Source: an uncultured Oscillospiraceae bacterium
GTDB taxonomy: Bacteria > Bacillota > Clostridia > Oscillospirales > Oscillospiraceae
Assembly (NCBI GenBank): GCA_910587645.1
Contig: CAJUNA010000013.1
Span: forward strand, 1 to 64,000
Length of the DNA: 64,000 nucleotides
Direction: 5' to 3'
The position numbers were made by a program, and so were the translations under genes. Below the pieces are notes generated by a model. It saw only the letters and a list, made by a program, of their open reading frames with translations, searched no databases and had not been told where the DNA came from. This document shows positions 8,493 to 17,198 of the stretch, piece by piece. Within the stretch, counting starts at the first letter, position 1. Every line of letters begins with the position of its first letter.

Positions 8493-9241
8493 AGAAAATC
8501 GAAGGGATCTGTTATTTCCTTGCCTTGTTCAGCCTGCTCCTTGGCGCGCTGATGCAATTCGTATTCACGGCGGTGCGCTTCACTGGGTTCCTGTTGTGGT
8601 GCGCCTCGGCGGCACTAGTGATTTTCGCCCTGCTGACCCGGTGGAAAGAAAACCACCGCTGGGCTCTTTGGTTCAGGAGGGCTTTTCTAATCCTGTTAGC
8701 GGCTGGATTTGCATTTTTCCTTGTGCTGGAGTCATGGGTGGTTTCCCACGCCTATGCAGAGGGCCAGCCCGCCCTTGCGGTGGTCATTTTTGGAGCGGGA
8801 GTGGATGGGACGGAGCCATCCCTGACGCTACGTTCCCGCCTGGAGGCAGCCCTGGATTATGTGGAGGACAAGCCGGACCTCCCCATCGTTGTCTCCGGCG
8901 CCCAGGGCCGGGGCGAGGAGGTCAGCGAAGCCCGCTGCATGGCGGACTGGCTGATTGCGCGGGGCGTGGCCCCAGGCCGCGTCCTGTTGGAGGAGCAGGC
9001 GGTCAACACGGAGGAAAATGTCCGCTATTCCCTCGAACTGCTGGCAAACCGCGGGATTGATATTACAGGAGATATCGCATTCTGCACCAGTGGATACCAC
9101 ATGTGCCGCGCGGCCTACCTGCGGGGAAGTCCACAGGTGGTTCATGTACCGGCCAGGCTTCCGGCGAAATATTGGCCGCTGACACTGAACTACTATATCC
9201 GCGAAGCCTTTGCCATGGCGGAAGCCATTGTTTTTCGGTAA
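8489..9241 (+). CDS. YdcF-like (DUF218) membrane protein
   Basis: A 250-aa protein with three N-terminal membrane helices (about residues 5-27, 31-48 and 62-85) followed by a YdcF/DUF218 domain. The family includes E. coli ElyC/SanA-like envelope proteins. Visible motifs are VIFGAGVDGTEPSLTLRSRL, VVSGAQGRGEE and EEQAVNTEENVRYS, which line the presumed active groove. It starts with GTG in a 4-base overlap with the ABC-F stop, so translation is coupled. The exact biochemical role of the family is unsettled; an envelope or undecaprenyl-carrier function is family inference. Confidence 0.85.
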   Translation: MKKIEGICYFLALFSLLLGALMQFVFTAVRFTGFLLWCASAALVIFALLTRWKENHRWALWFRRAFLILLAAGFAFFLVLESWVVSHAYAEGQPALAVVIFGAGVDGTEPSLTLRSRLEAALDYVEDKPDLPIVVSGAQGRGEEVSEARCMADWLIARGVAPGRVLLEEQAVNTEENVRYSLELLANRGIDITGDIAFCTSGYHMCRAAYLRGSPQVVHVPARLPAKYWPLTLNYYIREAFAMAEAIVFR

Positions 9242-9255
9242 AAAGGAGAAAAAAC

Positions 9256-9759
9256 ATGCCCTACACATTATGCGTCTACTACAGCCGGACGGGAAACACA
9301 GAAAAGCTGATGCGTGAAATCGCCGCCGAATTAAAGTGTGAAATTGTAAAGCTGGATGACGGCATTGACCGAACAGGCCTGGGCGGTTGGCTGCGTAGCG
9401 GGATGCAGGCCATGTCCCGCCGTCTCCCTCCAGTGAAGCCGGTAAAAACCGCCTTTCCCATCGGGGTATATGATCTGGTCATCATCGGGACCCCGGTATG
9501 GGCGGGACGTTGTTCCTCGCCGGTGCGCAGTTTTCTGATGGAGTACGGGGAGGAGATGCGCAAGACGGCCTATGTCATTACCCGCAGCAGCGACCTCCAT
9601 TACGAGGAGGTCTTCGACCAAATGGATCTTTACGTCCGCTCGCCCCGGGTGTCGGCGGTGTCTATCCGGCCCAATACGGTAGGCTCCACCTTCTGGCGGA
9701 ACGAATTTCTCACCAGTGTCCGGGACGGAGGAAAGGGGAAAGCAAACCATGATGGATAA
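9256..9759 (+). CDS. Flavodoxin-like protein
   Basis: A 167-aa protein with a flavodoxin fold. It begins YYSRTGNTEKL, the phosphate-binding loop for FMN, and continues with IGTPVWAGRCSSPVRSFL, a segment typical of flavodoxins and NADPH-dependent FMN reductases that holds the flavin ring. The predicted role is electron transfer in the cytoplasm with an unknown partner. The ATG at 9256 has AAAAGGAG before it; a longer open frame lacks a ribosome site. The 3' end overlaps the start of prfA by 11 bases. Confidence 0.88.
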   Translation: MPYTLCVYYSRTGNTEKLMREIAAELKCEIVKLDDGIDRTGLGGWLRSGMQAMSRRLPPVKPVKTAFPIGVYDLVIIGTPVWAGRCSSPVRSFLMEYGEEMRKTAYVITRSSDLHYEEVFDQMDLYVRSPRVSAVSIRPNTVGSTFWRNEFLTSVRDGGKGKANHDG

Positions 9760-10819
9760 ACTGCAAGCCATTTCCAACCGTTTGGAAGCTATCGTCAGCC
9801 AGATGGAAGACCCCGTAACCTACGGAGACCCGGACTTGCTCCGCCGCCTGACCAGAGAGCAGAAAGAGTTGGAGCCGGTGGCGGAAGCCTATCGCGCTTA
9901 CTGCGCCGCCCAGGCCCGGTTTGATGACGCCCAGGAACTTCTCAGCGACCCGGATTTGAAGGAAATAGCCCAGGAGGAGCTGCGGGACGCACGGGAAGAG
10001 ATGGAACGCCTGCAAGAGGAAATGAAAATACTCCTCCTGCCCCGCGACCCCAATGATGGGAAAAATGTGGTAATGGAAATCCGCGGCGGCGTGGGCGGAG
10101 AAGAGGCCATGCTGTTTGCGGCGGATTTATTCCGTATGTATGCCATGTACGTGGAAAGCCGGGGGTGGAAGCTGGAAGTCACCAGCCGCAGCGAGACCGA
10201 ATTGGGCGGCGTAAAAACCATCGAGTTCATTGTGGAGGGCGAGGGGGCTTGGTCCCGTCTCAAGTACGAAAGCGGCGTCCACCGGGTTCAGCGGGTGCCC
10301 GTGACGGAAGCCTCCGGACGAATACAGACCTCTGCCGCTACCGTGGCCGTGCTGCCGGAAGCGGAGGAAGTGGATTTCCAGATCGACCCGGGGGATTTGA
10401 AAATTGATACCTTCCGCTCCTCCGGCGCGGGAGGGCAGCACATCAATAAGACGGAATCCGCTATCCGGATTACCCACCTGCCGACCGGCGTGGTGGTGGA
10501 ATGCCAGGATGAGCGCAGTCAATACAAAAATAAAGACCGGGCAATGAAAATTTTGCGTTCCCGGCTCTATGAAGCGGAGCTGGAAAAGCAGAACGCCGCG
10601 ATCGCCGCCCAGCGGCGCAGCCAGGTGGGATCCGGAGACCGGTCGGAACGAATCCGCACGTATAACTTCCCCCAGGGACGGGTTACCGACCACCGGCTGA
10701 CCGGCAACGTCAAAAATTTCGCCATTGACGCCGTCATTAACGGGGGGCTTGACCCGATTATCGATGCGCTGACTACCGCCGGGCAGGCGGCGAAGCTGGC
10801 GGAGGCGGGGGAGCAGTAA
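9749..10819 (+). CDS. prfA: Peptide chain release factor 1
   Basis: Recognises UAA and UAG stop codons and triggers peptide release. The 356-aa protein has the GGQ motif in SGAGGQHINKTES near residue 228, which enters the peptidyl-transferase centre. The codon-reading tripeptide PVT (family P-x-T) in RVQRVPVTEASGRI lies near residue 183. The gene overlaps the flavodoxin 3' end. The methyltransferase gene prmC, which often follows prfA and methylates the GGQ glutamine, is missing here; a GNAT gene occupies its place. Confidence 0.97.
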   Translation: MMDKLQAISNRLEAIVSQMEDPVTYGDPDLLRRLTREQKELEPVAEAYRAYCAAQARFDDAQELLSDPDLKEIAQEELRDAREEMERLQEEMKILLLPRDPNDGKNVVMEIRGGVGGEEAMLFAADLFRMYAMYVESRGWKLEVTSRSETELGGVKTIEFIVEGEGAWSRLKYESGVHRVQRVPVTEASGRIQTSAATVAVLPEAEEVDFQIDPGDLKIDTFRSSGAGGQHINKTESAIRITHLPTGVVVECQDERSQYKNKDRAMKILRSRLYEAELEKQNAAIAAQRRSQVGSGDRSERIRTYNFPQGRVTDHRLTGNVKNFAIDAVINGGLDPIIDALTTAGQAAKLAEAGEQ

Positions 10820-10834
10820 AAAGAGGTGGACAGA

Positions 10835-11290
10835 ATGCAAATCAAAAAAATGTGCCAGCCTGAAGCTGCCGAAATTGCGAACCGCTGGAAATACGATGGT
10901 GAGTATGCCTTTTACGACATGACGGCGGACCCGGAGGATTATGCGGAAATCGTAACGGCGGAGAAGCGGGGAGACCGGTATTTTTCCGTCTTCAGTGGAG
11001 ACGGCCTGATGGGATTTTTCTGCGTGGAGCAGGCGGGGGCGGACATTGAGATTGGCCTTGGCCTGCGCCCGGATCTGACGGGGCTGGGGAACGGCGGGGC
11101 CTTTCTGGCGGAAATCCTCCGGTTTGTGCGGGAAAACTATGCGTTTGAAAAAATCCGGATGGATGTCGCGTCCTTCAATCAACGGGCCATCAAGGTATAT
11201 GAACGGGCGGGCTTTGTCAAAACCGGGACCGCCCAGGTGTCCACCAATGGAGGGACTTACGACTTCACACGGATGGAGCTGAATCGCTGA
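10835..11290 (+). CDS. GNAT family N-acetyltransferase
   Basis: A 151-aa acetyltransferase of the GNAT fold using acetyl-CoA. The acetyl-CoA loop is LRPDLTGLGNGGAFL, a relaxed form of the usual R/Q-x2-G-x-G/A. The C-terminal signature FNQRAIKVYERAGFVKTG is characteristic of the RimI/RimJ group. AGAGGTGG lies 7 bp before the ATG at 10835. It sits between prfA and the Sua5 gene in a translation-related operon, so a translation-linked substrate is possible, but this is inference. Confidence 0.82.
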   Translation: MQIKKMCQPEAAEIANRWKYDGEYAFYDMTADPEDYAEIVTAEKRGDRYFSVFSGDGLMGFFCVEQAGADIEIGLGLRPDLTGLGNGGAFLAEILRFVRENYAFEKIRMDVASFNQRAIKVYERAGFVKTGTAQVSTNGGTYDFTRMELNR

Positions 11291-11291
11291 G

Positions 11292-12329
11292 ATGAAAACA
11301 AGGCTTCTGACGGAACAGGATATTGACGCCGCCGCCGCCATCCTCCGGAATGGTGGCTTGCTGGGCATCCCTACCGAAACCGTCTATGGGCTGGGGGCTG
11401 ACGGTCTCAACGCCGCCGCCGTGCGGCGTATCTTTACCGCTAAGGGCAGGCCCCAGGATAACCCGCTGATCCTTCATGTCCCCGGAGCCTCCTGGCTGGA
11501 TTTGTACTGCCGCAGCATCCCCTCCGCCGCTTACGCGCTGGCGGAGGCCTTTTGGCCAGGGCCGCTGACCATGATCCTGCGGAGACGGGAGCATGTGCCC
11601 AATGTTGTGACCTGCGGGCTGAATACCGTGGGGGTGCGGTGTCCAAAGCATCCGGTGACGCTGGAAATCATCCGGGCAGCCAACGTCCCTGTGGCCGCGC
11701 CCAGCGGCAACCTCTCCGGGCGGCCCAGCCCTACCTGCGCCGCCCATATGATGGAGGATATGGATGGCCGGATCGACGCCATTGTGGACGGCGGGCCATG
11801 TGGCGTGGGGGTGGAATCGACCATCATCGACCTTACCGCCCAGCCGCCCAGGCTCTTGCGGCCCGGCGGCCTGCCCCTGGAAGCCCTGCGGGATGTGCTG
11901 GGTGAGGTATCTGTTGATAAAGCGGTGCTGTCCCCGCTGGCGCCGGGGGAAAAGCCGAAAGCGCCAGGAATGAAATACCGACACTATGCCCCCAAAGCCC
12001 CCGTTATGGTGGTAGCTGGGGAGAGCCGCCGCACTGCCCGGTATATCCGCCGCCACCTGGGGGATCATACGGGGGTGATTTGCTTCGATGAATATAAAAA
12101 TATGTTCCCGGGCTGCGTGGTGGAAACCATCGGCCCGGCAGGCGACCCGGAGGAGCAGGCAAGACGGGTGTTCGATGCGCTGCGGGCCTTCGATGGGACG
12201 GACGCCGCCGAGATTTTCGCCCAGTGCCCCGCGAACGCCGGGCTGGGGCTGGCGGTGGCCAACCGGCTGAAAAAAGCTGCCGGATTCCATGTGGTGGAGG
12301 CGGTGGACGTTGGGGGGGACGGGCTGTGA
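11292..12329 (+). CDS. ywlC: L-threonylcarbamoyladenylate synthase (Sua5/YwlC type)
   Basis: Makes threonylcarbamoyl-AMP from threonine, bicarbonate and ATP, the first step of t6A modification at position 37 of ANN-decoding tRNAs. The 345 residues cover the YrdC domain, with IPTETVYGLGA near residues 26-36, KGRPQDNPLI, the SGNLSGRPSPT loop, and a C-terminal Sua5 domain after a linker with APGMKYRHYAPKAP. It starts 1 bp after the GNAT gene and overlaps coaE by 4 bases, so the genes are translationally coupled. The partner TsaB/D/E genes are not in the window. Confidence 0.94.
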   Translation: MKTRLLTEQDIDAAAAILRNGGLLGIPTETVYGLGADGLNAAAVRRIFTAKGRPQDNPLILHVPGASWLDLYCRSIPSAAYALAEAFWPGPLTMILRRREHVPNVVTCGLNTVGVRCPKHPVTLEIIRAANVPVAAPSGNLSGRPSPTCAAHMMEDMDGRIDAIVDGGPCGVGVESTIIDLTAQPPRLLRPGGLPLEALRDVLGEVSVDKAVLSPLAPGEKPKAPGMKYRHYAPKAPVMVVAGESRRTARYIRRHLGDHTGVICFDEYKNMFPGCVVETIGPAGDPEEQARRVFDALRAFDGTDAAEIFAQCPANAGLGLAVANRLKKAAGFHVVEAVDVGGDGL

Positions 12330-12928
12330 CGGTTATCGGGCTGACCGGCCCTACCGGCGCGGGAAAAACCACCGCGCTGGAGGTTTTGGCCGGCTTCGGG
12401 TTTGAGATTGTGGACTGCGATGCCCTCTACTACTACCTCCTGCGCACGGACGGGGAGCTTCGCCAAAAATTGGCCAACGCCTTTGGGCCGGTGTTCCTGC
12501 CAGATGGAGAACTGAACCGCCGCGCCCTGGCGGGGCGGGTGTTCAGCGACAAAAAGGAGCTGGACAAGCTCAACGCCATCGTCTTTCCCGCCATGTCCAC
12601 AGCGGTGGAACAAAAAATTCGGAAATGTTCACAAAAAGGACTTGCCATAGATGCGGTTAATCTGATAGAATCCGGGATGGGGGAATTGTGCGCCGCAACG
12701 GTGGCTGTCACCGCGCCGCCTGCCCTCCGGTTAAAGCGCATCATGGCCCGGGACGGCCTGCCGGAAGCCCAGGCCCAGGCCAGGATCCAGGCACAGAAGC
12801 CGGATTGCTGGTATGGACGGCACTGCACCTTCCTCCTGGAAAACCAGTTGGAGGACCGGGCGGCCTGCCGGGAACACATGCGCGGATTTTTCCAAAATTT
12901 ATTGGATACGATTGTGGAAGGAGACTGA
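12326..12928 (+). CDS. coaE: Dephospho-CoA kinase
   Basis: Last enzyme of coenzyme A synthesis, phosphorylating the 3'-hydroxyl of dephospho-CoA with ATP. The 200-aa protein starts with a P-loop GLTGPTGAGKTT near residues 5-16. It then has VDCDALYYYLL, where the family has D-x-D-x(2) residues for CoA binding, and the lid-domain region around KRIMARDGLPEAQAQARI. The GTG start at 12326 overlaps the Sua5 stop by 4 bases. Confidence 0.92.
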   Translation: MTVIGLTGPTGAGKTTALEVLAGFGFEIVDCDALYYYLLRTDGELRQKLANAFGPVFLPDGELNRRALAGRVFSDKKELDKLNAIVFPAMSTAVEQKIRKCSQKGLAIDAVNLIESGMGELCAATVAVTAPPALRLKRIMARDGLPEAQAQARIQAQKPDCWYGRHCTFLLENQLEDRAACREHMRGFFQNLLDTIVEGD

Positions 12929-12933
12929 GAAAA

Positions 12934-14319
12934 ATGGACGCGAAAGAATGGAAAAAGACCATCCTCACAGAGAAAAAGAACGGATATGACCGTATGCCCG
13001 CCGGGGAGCGGGGAGACATGGACCGCTACTGCGAGGCCTACAAGGCGTTCCTGGACGCCGGGAAGACGGAGCGGGAGTGCGTCAGTGAGGGCATCCGCCT
13101 GGCCAAGGAAAAGGGCTTCCAGCCCTATGTCCGGGGTATGGCGCTGAAAACCGGCGATAAGGTGTACCTGGACAACCGGGGCAAAATGCTCATGCTGGCG
13201 GTCATCGGGCAGAAGAGCCTGGCGGAGGGCGCGCAGATCACTGCCGCGCACATCGACAGCCCCCGGCTGGATCTGAAGCCCGCGCCCTTGTATGAAGCGG
13301 AGGAACTGGCGTACCTGAAAACCCACTACTATGGCGGCATCCGGAAGTATCAGTGGGTGACCATCCCCCTGGAGCTGCACGGCGTAGTGATCTTGAAGGA
13401 CGGCAAAACCATCCGCGTTGCTATTGGCGAGGGCAATGAGCCGAAGCTGGTCATTAACGACCTGCTGCCCCACCTGGGTGCGGAACAGAGCAAGAAAACC
13501 CTGGCTGAAGGCATCAACGGCGAGCAGCTCAATCTGCTGGTCGGCAGCGAGCCCATGGAAGGCGAGGAGAAGGACCGGGTGAAGCTGGCCGTGATGAAGC
13601 TGCTTTATGAAAAGTACGGTTTCACCGAGGGCGACTTCATTTCCGCCGAACTGGAAGCCGTGCCCGCTTTCAACGCCTCCGACATCGGTCTCGACCGCAG
13701 CATGATCGGCGCTTACGGCCACGATGACCGGGTGTGTGGCTTTGCTGCGCTGAAGGCTATGCTGGACCTGGAGGAGACCCCCGGCAAGACGGCGGTGTGC
13801 ATCCTGGCCGACAAGGAGGAGGTCGGCTCCATGGGCGTCAGCGGTATGCAGACCGGTGCCTTCGACACCTTCATGGAGGACCTGTGCGACGCCCAGGGCG
13901 TTCCGGTGCGGGTGTGCCTGGAAAAGAGCTTCTGCCTGTCCGCTGACGTGACGGCGGCCTTTGACCCCAATTTCCCTGACGTGTATGAGAAGAATAACGC
14001 TTCCTTCCTCAACTATGGCGTGGGCCTGTGCAAGTACACCGGCAGCCGGGGCAAGGGCGGCGCTTCCGACGCGGCGGCGGAGCTGGTGGCCTATACGCGG
14101 CGTATCTTTGACGAGAACGGCGTCATTTGGCAGATGGCCGAACTGGGCAAGGTAGACGCCGGCGGCGGCGGCACAGTGGCGGCGTACATGGCCAACCGGA
14201 ATATTGACACCCTGGACGCCGGCGTACCTGTGCTGGCGATGCATGCCCCCTTCGAAGTGGTGTCGAAGCTGGACTGCTATATGACCTATAAGGGCATGGC
14301 TGCGGTCTACAAGAATTGA
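12934..14319 (+). CDS. M18 family aminopeptidase
   Basis: A 461-aa zinc aminopeptidase of family M18, which removes acidic or neutral N-terminal residues from peptides in the cytoplasm. Metal-binding motifs are visible: AAHIDSPRLDLKP, where His and Asp bind zinc, GAYGHDDRVCGFAAL, DKEEVGSMG with the catalytic and ligand glutamates, and ADVTAAFDPNF. AAGGAG lies before the ATG at 12934. A second M18 enzyme is at 58557-59873; the two are diverged, so they are unlikely to be recent duplicates. A CIRCE element and clpB follow. Confidence 0.92.
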   Translation: MDAKEWKKTILTEKKNGYDRMPAGERGDMDRYCEAYKAFLDAGKTERECVSEGIRLAKEKGFQPYVRGMALKTGDKVYLDNRGKMLMLAVIGQKSLAEGAQITAAHIDSPRLDLKPAPLYEAEELAYLKTHYYGGIRKYQWVTIPLELHGVVILKDGKTIRVAIGEGNEPKLVINDLLPHLGAEQSKKTLAEGINGEQLNLLVGSEPMEGEEKDRVKLAVMKLLYEKYGFTEGDFISAELEAVPAFNASDIGLDRSMIGAYGHDDRVCGFAALKAMLDLEETPGKTAVCILADKEEVGSMGVSGMQTGAFDTFMEDLCDAQGVPVRVCLEKSFCLSADVTAAFDPNFPDVYEKNNASFLNYGVGLCKYTGSRGKGGASDAAAELVAYTRRIFDENGVIWQMAELGKVDAGGGGTVAAYMANRNIDTLDAGVPVLAMHAPFEVVSKLDCYMTYKGMAAVYKN

Positions 14320-14342
14320 TTTAACAGACTGTTCACAGAAAG

Positions 14343-14369
14343 TTAGCACTCTCGTCATGAGAGTGCTAA
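14343..14369. promoter_or_regulatory. CIRCE operator (HrcA site) of clpB
   Basis: A perfect TTAGCACTC-N9-GAGTGCTAA repeat ending 8 bp before the -35 hexamer of clpB. Together with the site before hsp20 this puts both chaperones in one HrcA regulon. Confidence 0.95.
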
Positions 14370-14377
14370 CTTTCTTC

Positions 14378-14406
14378 TTTACTTTTCCCGAAACCGGGTG
14401 TATGAT
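14378..14406 (+). promoter_or_regulatory. clpB promoter
   Basis: TTTACT at 14378-14383 and TATGAT at 14401-14406, 17 bp apart, immediately downstream of the CIRCE element. Confidence 0.7.
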
Positions 14407-14469
14407 GGGTAATGAAAATAGAAAGGAGAACCGGTGTGCGGGGCATACTGGTTCAAAGGAGGTTTTTCC

Positions 14470-17064
14470 ATGAACTTTGATCGCTATACCCAGAACGCCC
14501 AGCAGGCGGTGGCGGACTGCCAGTCGGCCGCCGTGGAGAACGGGCAGCAGGAAATCGGGGGAGAACATCTCCACCTGGCGCTGCTGCGCCAGCAGGATGG
14601 GCTGGTGCCAAGGCTCCTGGCCTATATGGGCCTGGATGTGGAGACGCTGGCCGGGGAGGTGCAGCGGGAAATCGACCGCCTGCCTAAGGTGTCAGGCGAT
14701 GGGGCGGGACAGCTTTACGCCAGCCGCAGGCTGAGCCAGCTTTTCACCGCAGCAGAGCAGATTGCGCAGCAGTTTAAAGACGAATATGTATCGGTGGAGC
14801 ATCTGTACCTGGCGCTGGCGGAAGAGTCAGGCACCCCCAGCGCGAAGCTGTTCCAACGGTACGGCATTGACAGGGAGAAGCTTCTGCAAGCCTTGACCAA
14901 GATCCGGGGAAGCCAGAGAGTCACCAGCCAGAACCCGGAGGAGGGTTATGAAGCCCTGGAAAAATACGGCAGGGACTTGGTGGAAATGGCCCGGCAGGGG
15001 AAGCTGGACCCCGTGATTGGCCGGGACGCGGAAATCAGGCACACAATTCAGATTTTGAGCCGGAAAACCAAAAATAATCCGGTGCTTATCGGGGAGCCGG
15101 GCGTGGGCAAGACCGCCGTGGTAGAGGGGCTGGCCCAGCGCATCCTTAACGGCGATGTGCCGGAGGGATTGAAGGATAAAACGATTTTCGCGCTGGATAT
15201 GGGGTCCCTGATCGCCGGGGCAAAGTACCGGGGGGAGTTCGAGGAGCGGCTGAAAGCCGTGCTCAATGAGGTGGAGAAAAGCGATGGGCGGATTTTGCTG
15301 TTCATCGATGAACTCCACAATATCGTGGGCGCGGGACGCACCGAGGGCAGCATGGACGCCGGCAACCTCCTTAAGCCTAAGCTGGCGAGAGGGGAGCTGC
15401 ACTGCATCGGAGCGACTACCTTAGACGAGTACCGGAAGTATATCGAAAAAGACGCCGCCCTTGAGCGGCGGTTCCAGAAGGTGCTTATCAGCCAGCCTAC
15501 GGTGGAAGATACCATCTCGATCCTGCGGGGATTGAAGGAAAGGTTTGAAATCCATCATGGGGTGCGGATTACCGATGGGGCGCTGATTGCCTGCGCCGCC
15601 CTGTCGGACCGGTATATTACCGACCGTTTTTTGCCGGACAAGGCGATCGACCTGATGGACGAGGCCGCTAGTAAAATCCGGATGGAAATTGACAGCCTGC
15701 CTGCCGAACTGGATGAAATCAGCCGGAAAATGATGCAGCTGGAAATTGAAAAGCAGGCGCTGGGCAAGGAGGAGGACAACGGCTCAAAAAACCGGCTCCA
15801 CCATATTGATGCGGAGCTGGCGGAGCTGAAAGCGAAAAACGACGCCATGCGGGCCCAGTGGGAGACGGAAAAACAGTCTATCGCAGGGGTCAAGCGGATG
15901 AAACAGGAAATCGAGGACACACGGCGGCAGATGGAGGAAGCGGAGCGGTGCTATGACTTGGAGAAAATGGCGCGGCTGAAATATGAAACCTTGCCTGGAT
16001 TGGAAAAACAGTTGGAGGAGGAACGGGCAAGGGTGGACGCCGGGAAGGACGGGCACTTGCTGAAGGAGGAAGTCACTGAGGAGGAAATCGCCGGGGTAGT
16101 CAGCAAGTGGACCGGCATCCCTGTCAGCAAGCTGGTGGAAAGCGAGAAGGAAAAGCTGCTGCGCCTGCCGGAAATCCTCCACCGCAGGGTCATTGGGCAG
16201 GATGAAGCGGTCTCCGCCGTCAGTGAAGCGATCTTGCGGGGACGCGCGGGGCTGAAGGAGGAAAACAGGCCTATTGGATCCTTTATTTTTCTGGGGCCTA
16301 CCGGCGTGGGCAAGACAGAGCTGGCCAAAACCCTGGCGCAATCGCTGTTTGACGATGAGCGGAACATGATCCGCATTGATATGTCCGAGTATATGGAGAA
16401 ACACGCCGTCAGCCGCCTGGTAGGCGCGCCCCCGGGATATGTGGGCTACGATGAGGGCGGGCAGTTGACCGAAGCCGTGCGGCGGAAGCCTTACAGCGTG
16501 GTGTTGTTCGATGAGATTGAAAAGGCCCACCCGGATGTGTTCAATATCCTGCTACAACTGCTGGACGATGGGCGGCTGACTGATAACCAAGGCAGGACGG
16601 TCGATTTCAAAAACACCATCATCATCATGACCAGCAACATCGGCAGCGCGTACCTGACAGAGAACATCCATCAGGACGGGTCTATCAGCCCAGATGCAAA
16701 GGAGCGCGTACGGAATGAACTAAACCAGTATTTCCGTCCGGAGTTTATTAACCGGGTGGATGATATCGTGGTGTTCTCGCCTCTGACCGAGAGCCAGATC
16801 GGCGGGATCATCGACATCGCTATGGCCGCGCTGGTGCGGCGGCTGGCGGACAGGGACATCCGTGCAGAGCTGACGGAAGAAGCCAGGGCGTTCATTGCCA
16901 GGGCCAGCTATTCGCCGTCCTATGGGGCGCGGCCTGTGAAACGGTATTTGCAAAAGCATGTGGAGACGGAACTGGCCGCTATGCTGATCCGGGGGACGCT
17001 GTCCGATGGGCAGCGGGTCGTGATTGGAAGCGATGGGGAGAATTTGACGTTTGAGACGGTTTAA
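14470..17064 (+). CDS. clpB: ATP-dependent disaggregase ClpB
   Basis: A hexameric AAA+ unfoldase that rescues aggregated proteins with DnaK. In the 864 residues an N-terminal Clp repeat domain comes first. NBD1 has GEPGVGKT near residue 210. A long coiled-coil middle domain (about 400-520, the DnaK-contacting propeller that marks ClpB rather than ClpC) follows. NBD2 has GPTGVGKT near residue 612 and [17 protein letters not shown] as pore-loop region. No ClpP-binding loop is apparent. AAAGGAGG at 14456-14463 selects the ATG at 14470; an upstream GTG at 14434 is less likely. A perfect CIRCE and promoter precede it. Confidence 0.96.
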   Translation: MNFDRYTQNAQQAVADCQSAAVENGQQEIGGEHLHLALLRQQDGLVPRLLAYMGLDVETLAGEVQREIDRLPKVSGDGAGQLYASRRLSQLFTAAEQIAQQFKDEYVSVEHLYLALAEESGTPSAKLFQRYGIDREKLLQALTKIRGSQRVTSQNPEEGYEALEKYGRDLVEMARQGKLDPVIGRDAEIRHTIQILSRKTKNNPVLIGEPGVGKTAVVEGLAQRILNGDVPEGLKDKTIFALDMGSLIAGAKYRGEFEERLKAVLNEVEKSDGRILLFIDELHNIVGAGRTEGSMDAGNLLKPKLARGELHCIGATTLDEYRKYIEKDAALERRFQKVLISQPTVEDTISILRGLKERFEIHHGVRITDGALIACAALSDRYITDRFLPDKAIDLMDEAASKIRMEIDSLPAELDEISRKMMQLEIEKQALGKEEDNGSKNRLHHIDAELAELKAKNDAMRAQWETEKQSIAGVKRMKQEIEDTRRQMEEAERCYDLEKMARLKYETLPGLEKQLEEERARVDAGKDGHLLKEEVTEEEIAGVVSKWTGIPVSKLVESEKEKLLRLPEILHRRVIGQDEAVSAVSEAILRGRAGLKEENRPIGSFIFLGPTGVGKTELAKTLAQSLFDDERNMIRIDMSEYMEKHAVSRLVGAPPGYVGYDEGGQLTEAVRRKPYSVVLFDEIEKAHPDVFNILLQLLDDGRLTDNQGRTVDFKNTIIIMTSNIGSAYLTENIHQDGSISPDAKERVRNELNQYFRPEFINRVDDIVVFSPLTESQIGGIIDIAMAALVRRLADRDIRAELTEEARAFIARASYSPSYGARPVKRYLQKHVETELAAMLIRGTLSDGQRVVIGSDGENLTFETV

Positions 17065-17146
17065 TTAAGGTCTACCTTCTCAAATCCCATCTGTAGGATG
17101 ATCCGATGCGATATTTATTGGAAGCGGAATAGCTGAGCTGGATGTA

Positions 17147-17190
17147 AAGAAGCTGGAAGCCCTTGAATAAACGGGTTTCCAGCTTCTTTT
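17147..17190. terminator. Bidirectional terminator after clpB
   Basis: AGAAGCTGGAAGCCC pairs with GGGTTTCCAGCTTCT (one G-U pair) around a 10-base loop and is followed by TTTT on the plus strand. It separates clpB from the convergent M28-like gene. Confidence 0.85.
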
Positions 17191-17198
17191 ACGTCTCT

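Noticed and set aside
10127-11368. 413-codon minus-strand open frame
   Set aside because: Antisense to prfA and the GNAT gene; no recognisable motif.
12433-14574. 713-codon minus-strand open frame
   Set aside because: Antisense to coaE and the M18 aminopeptidase.
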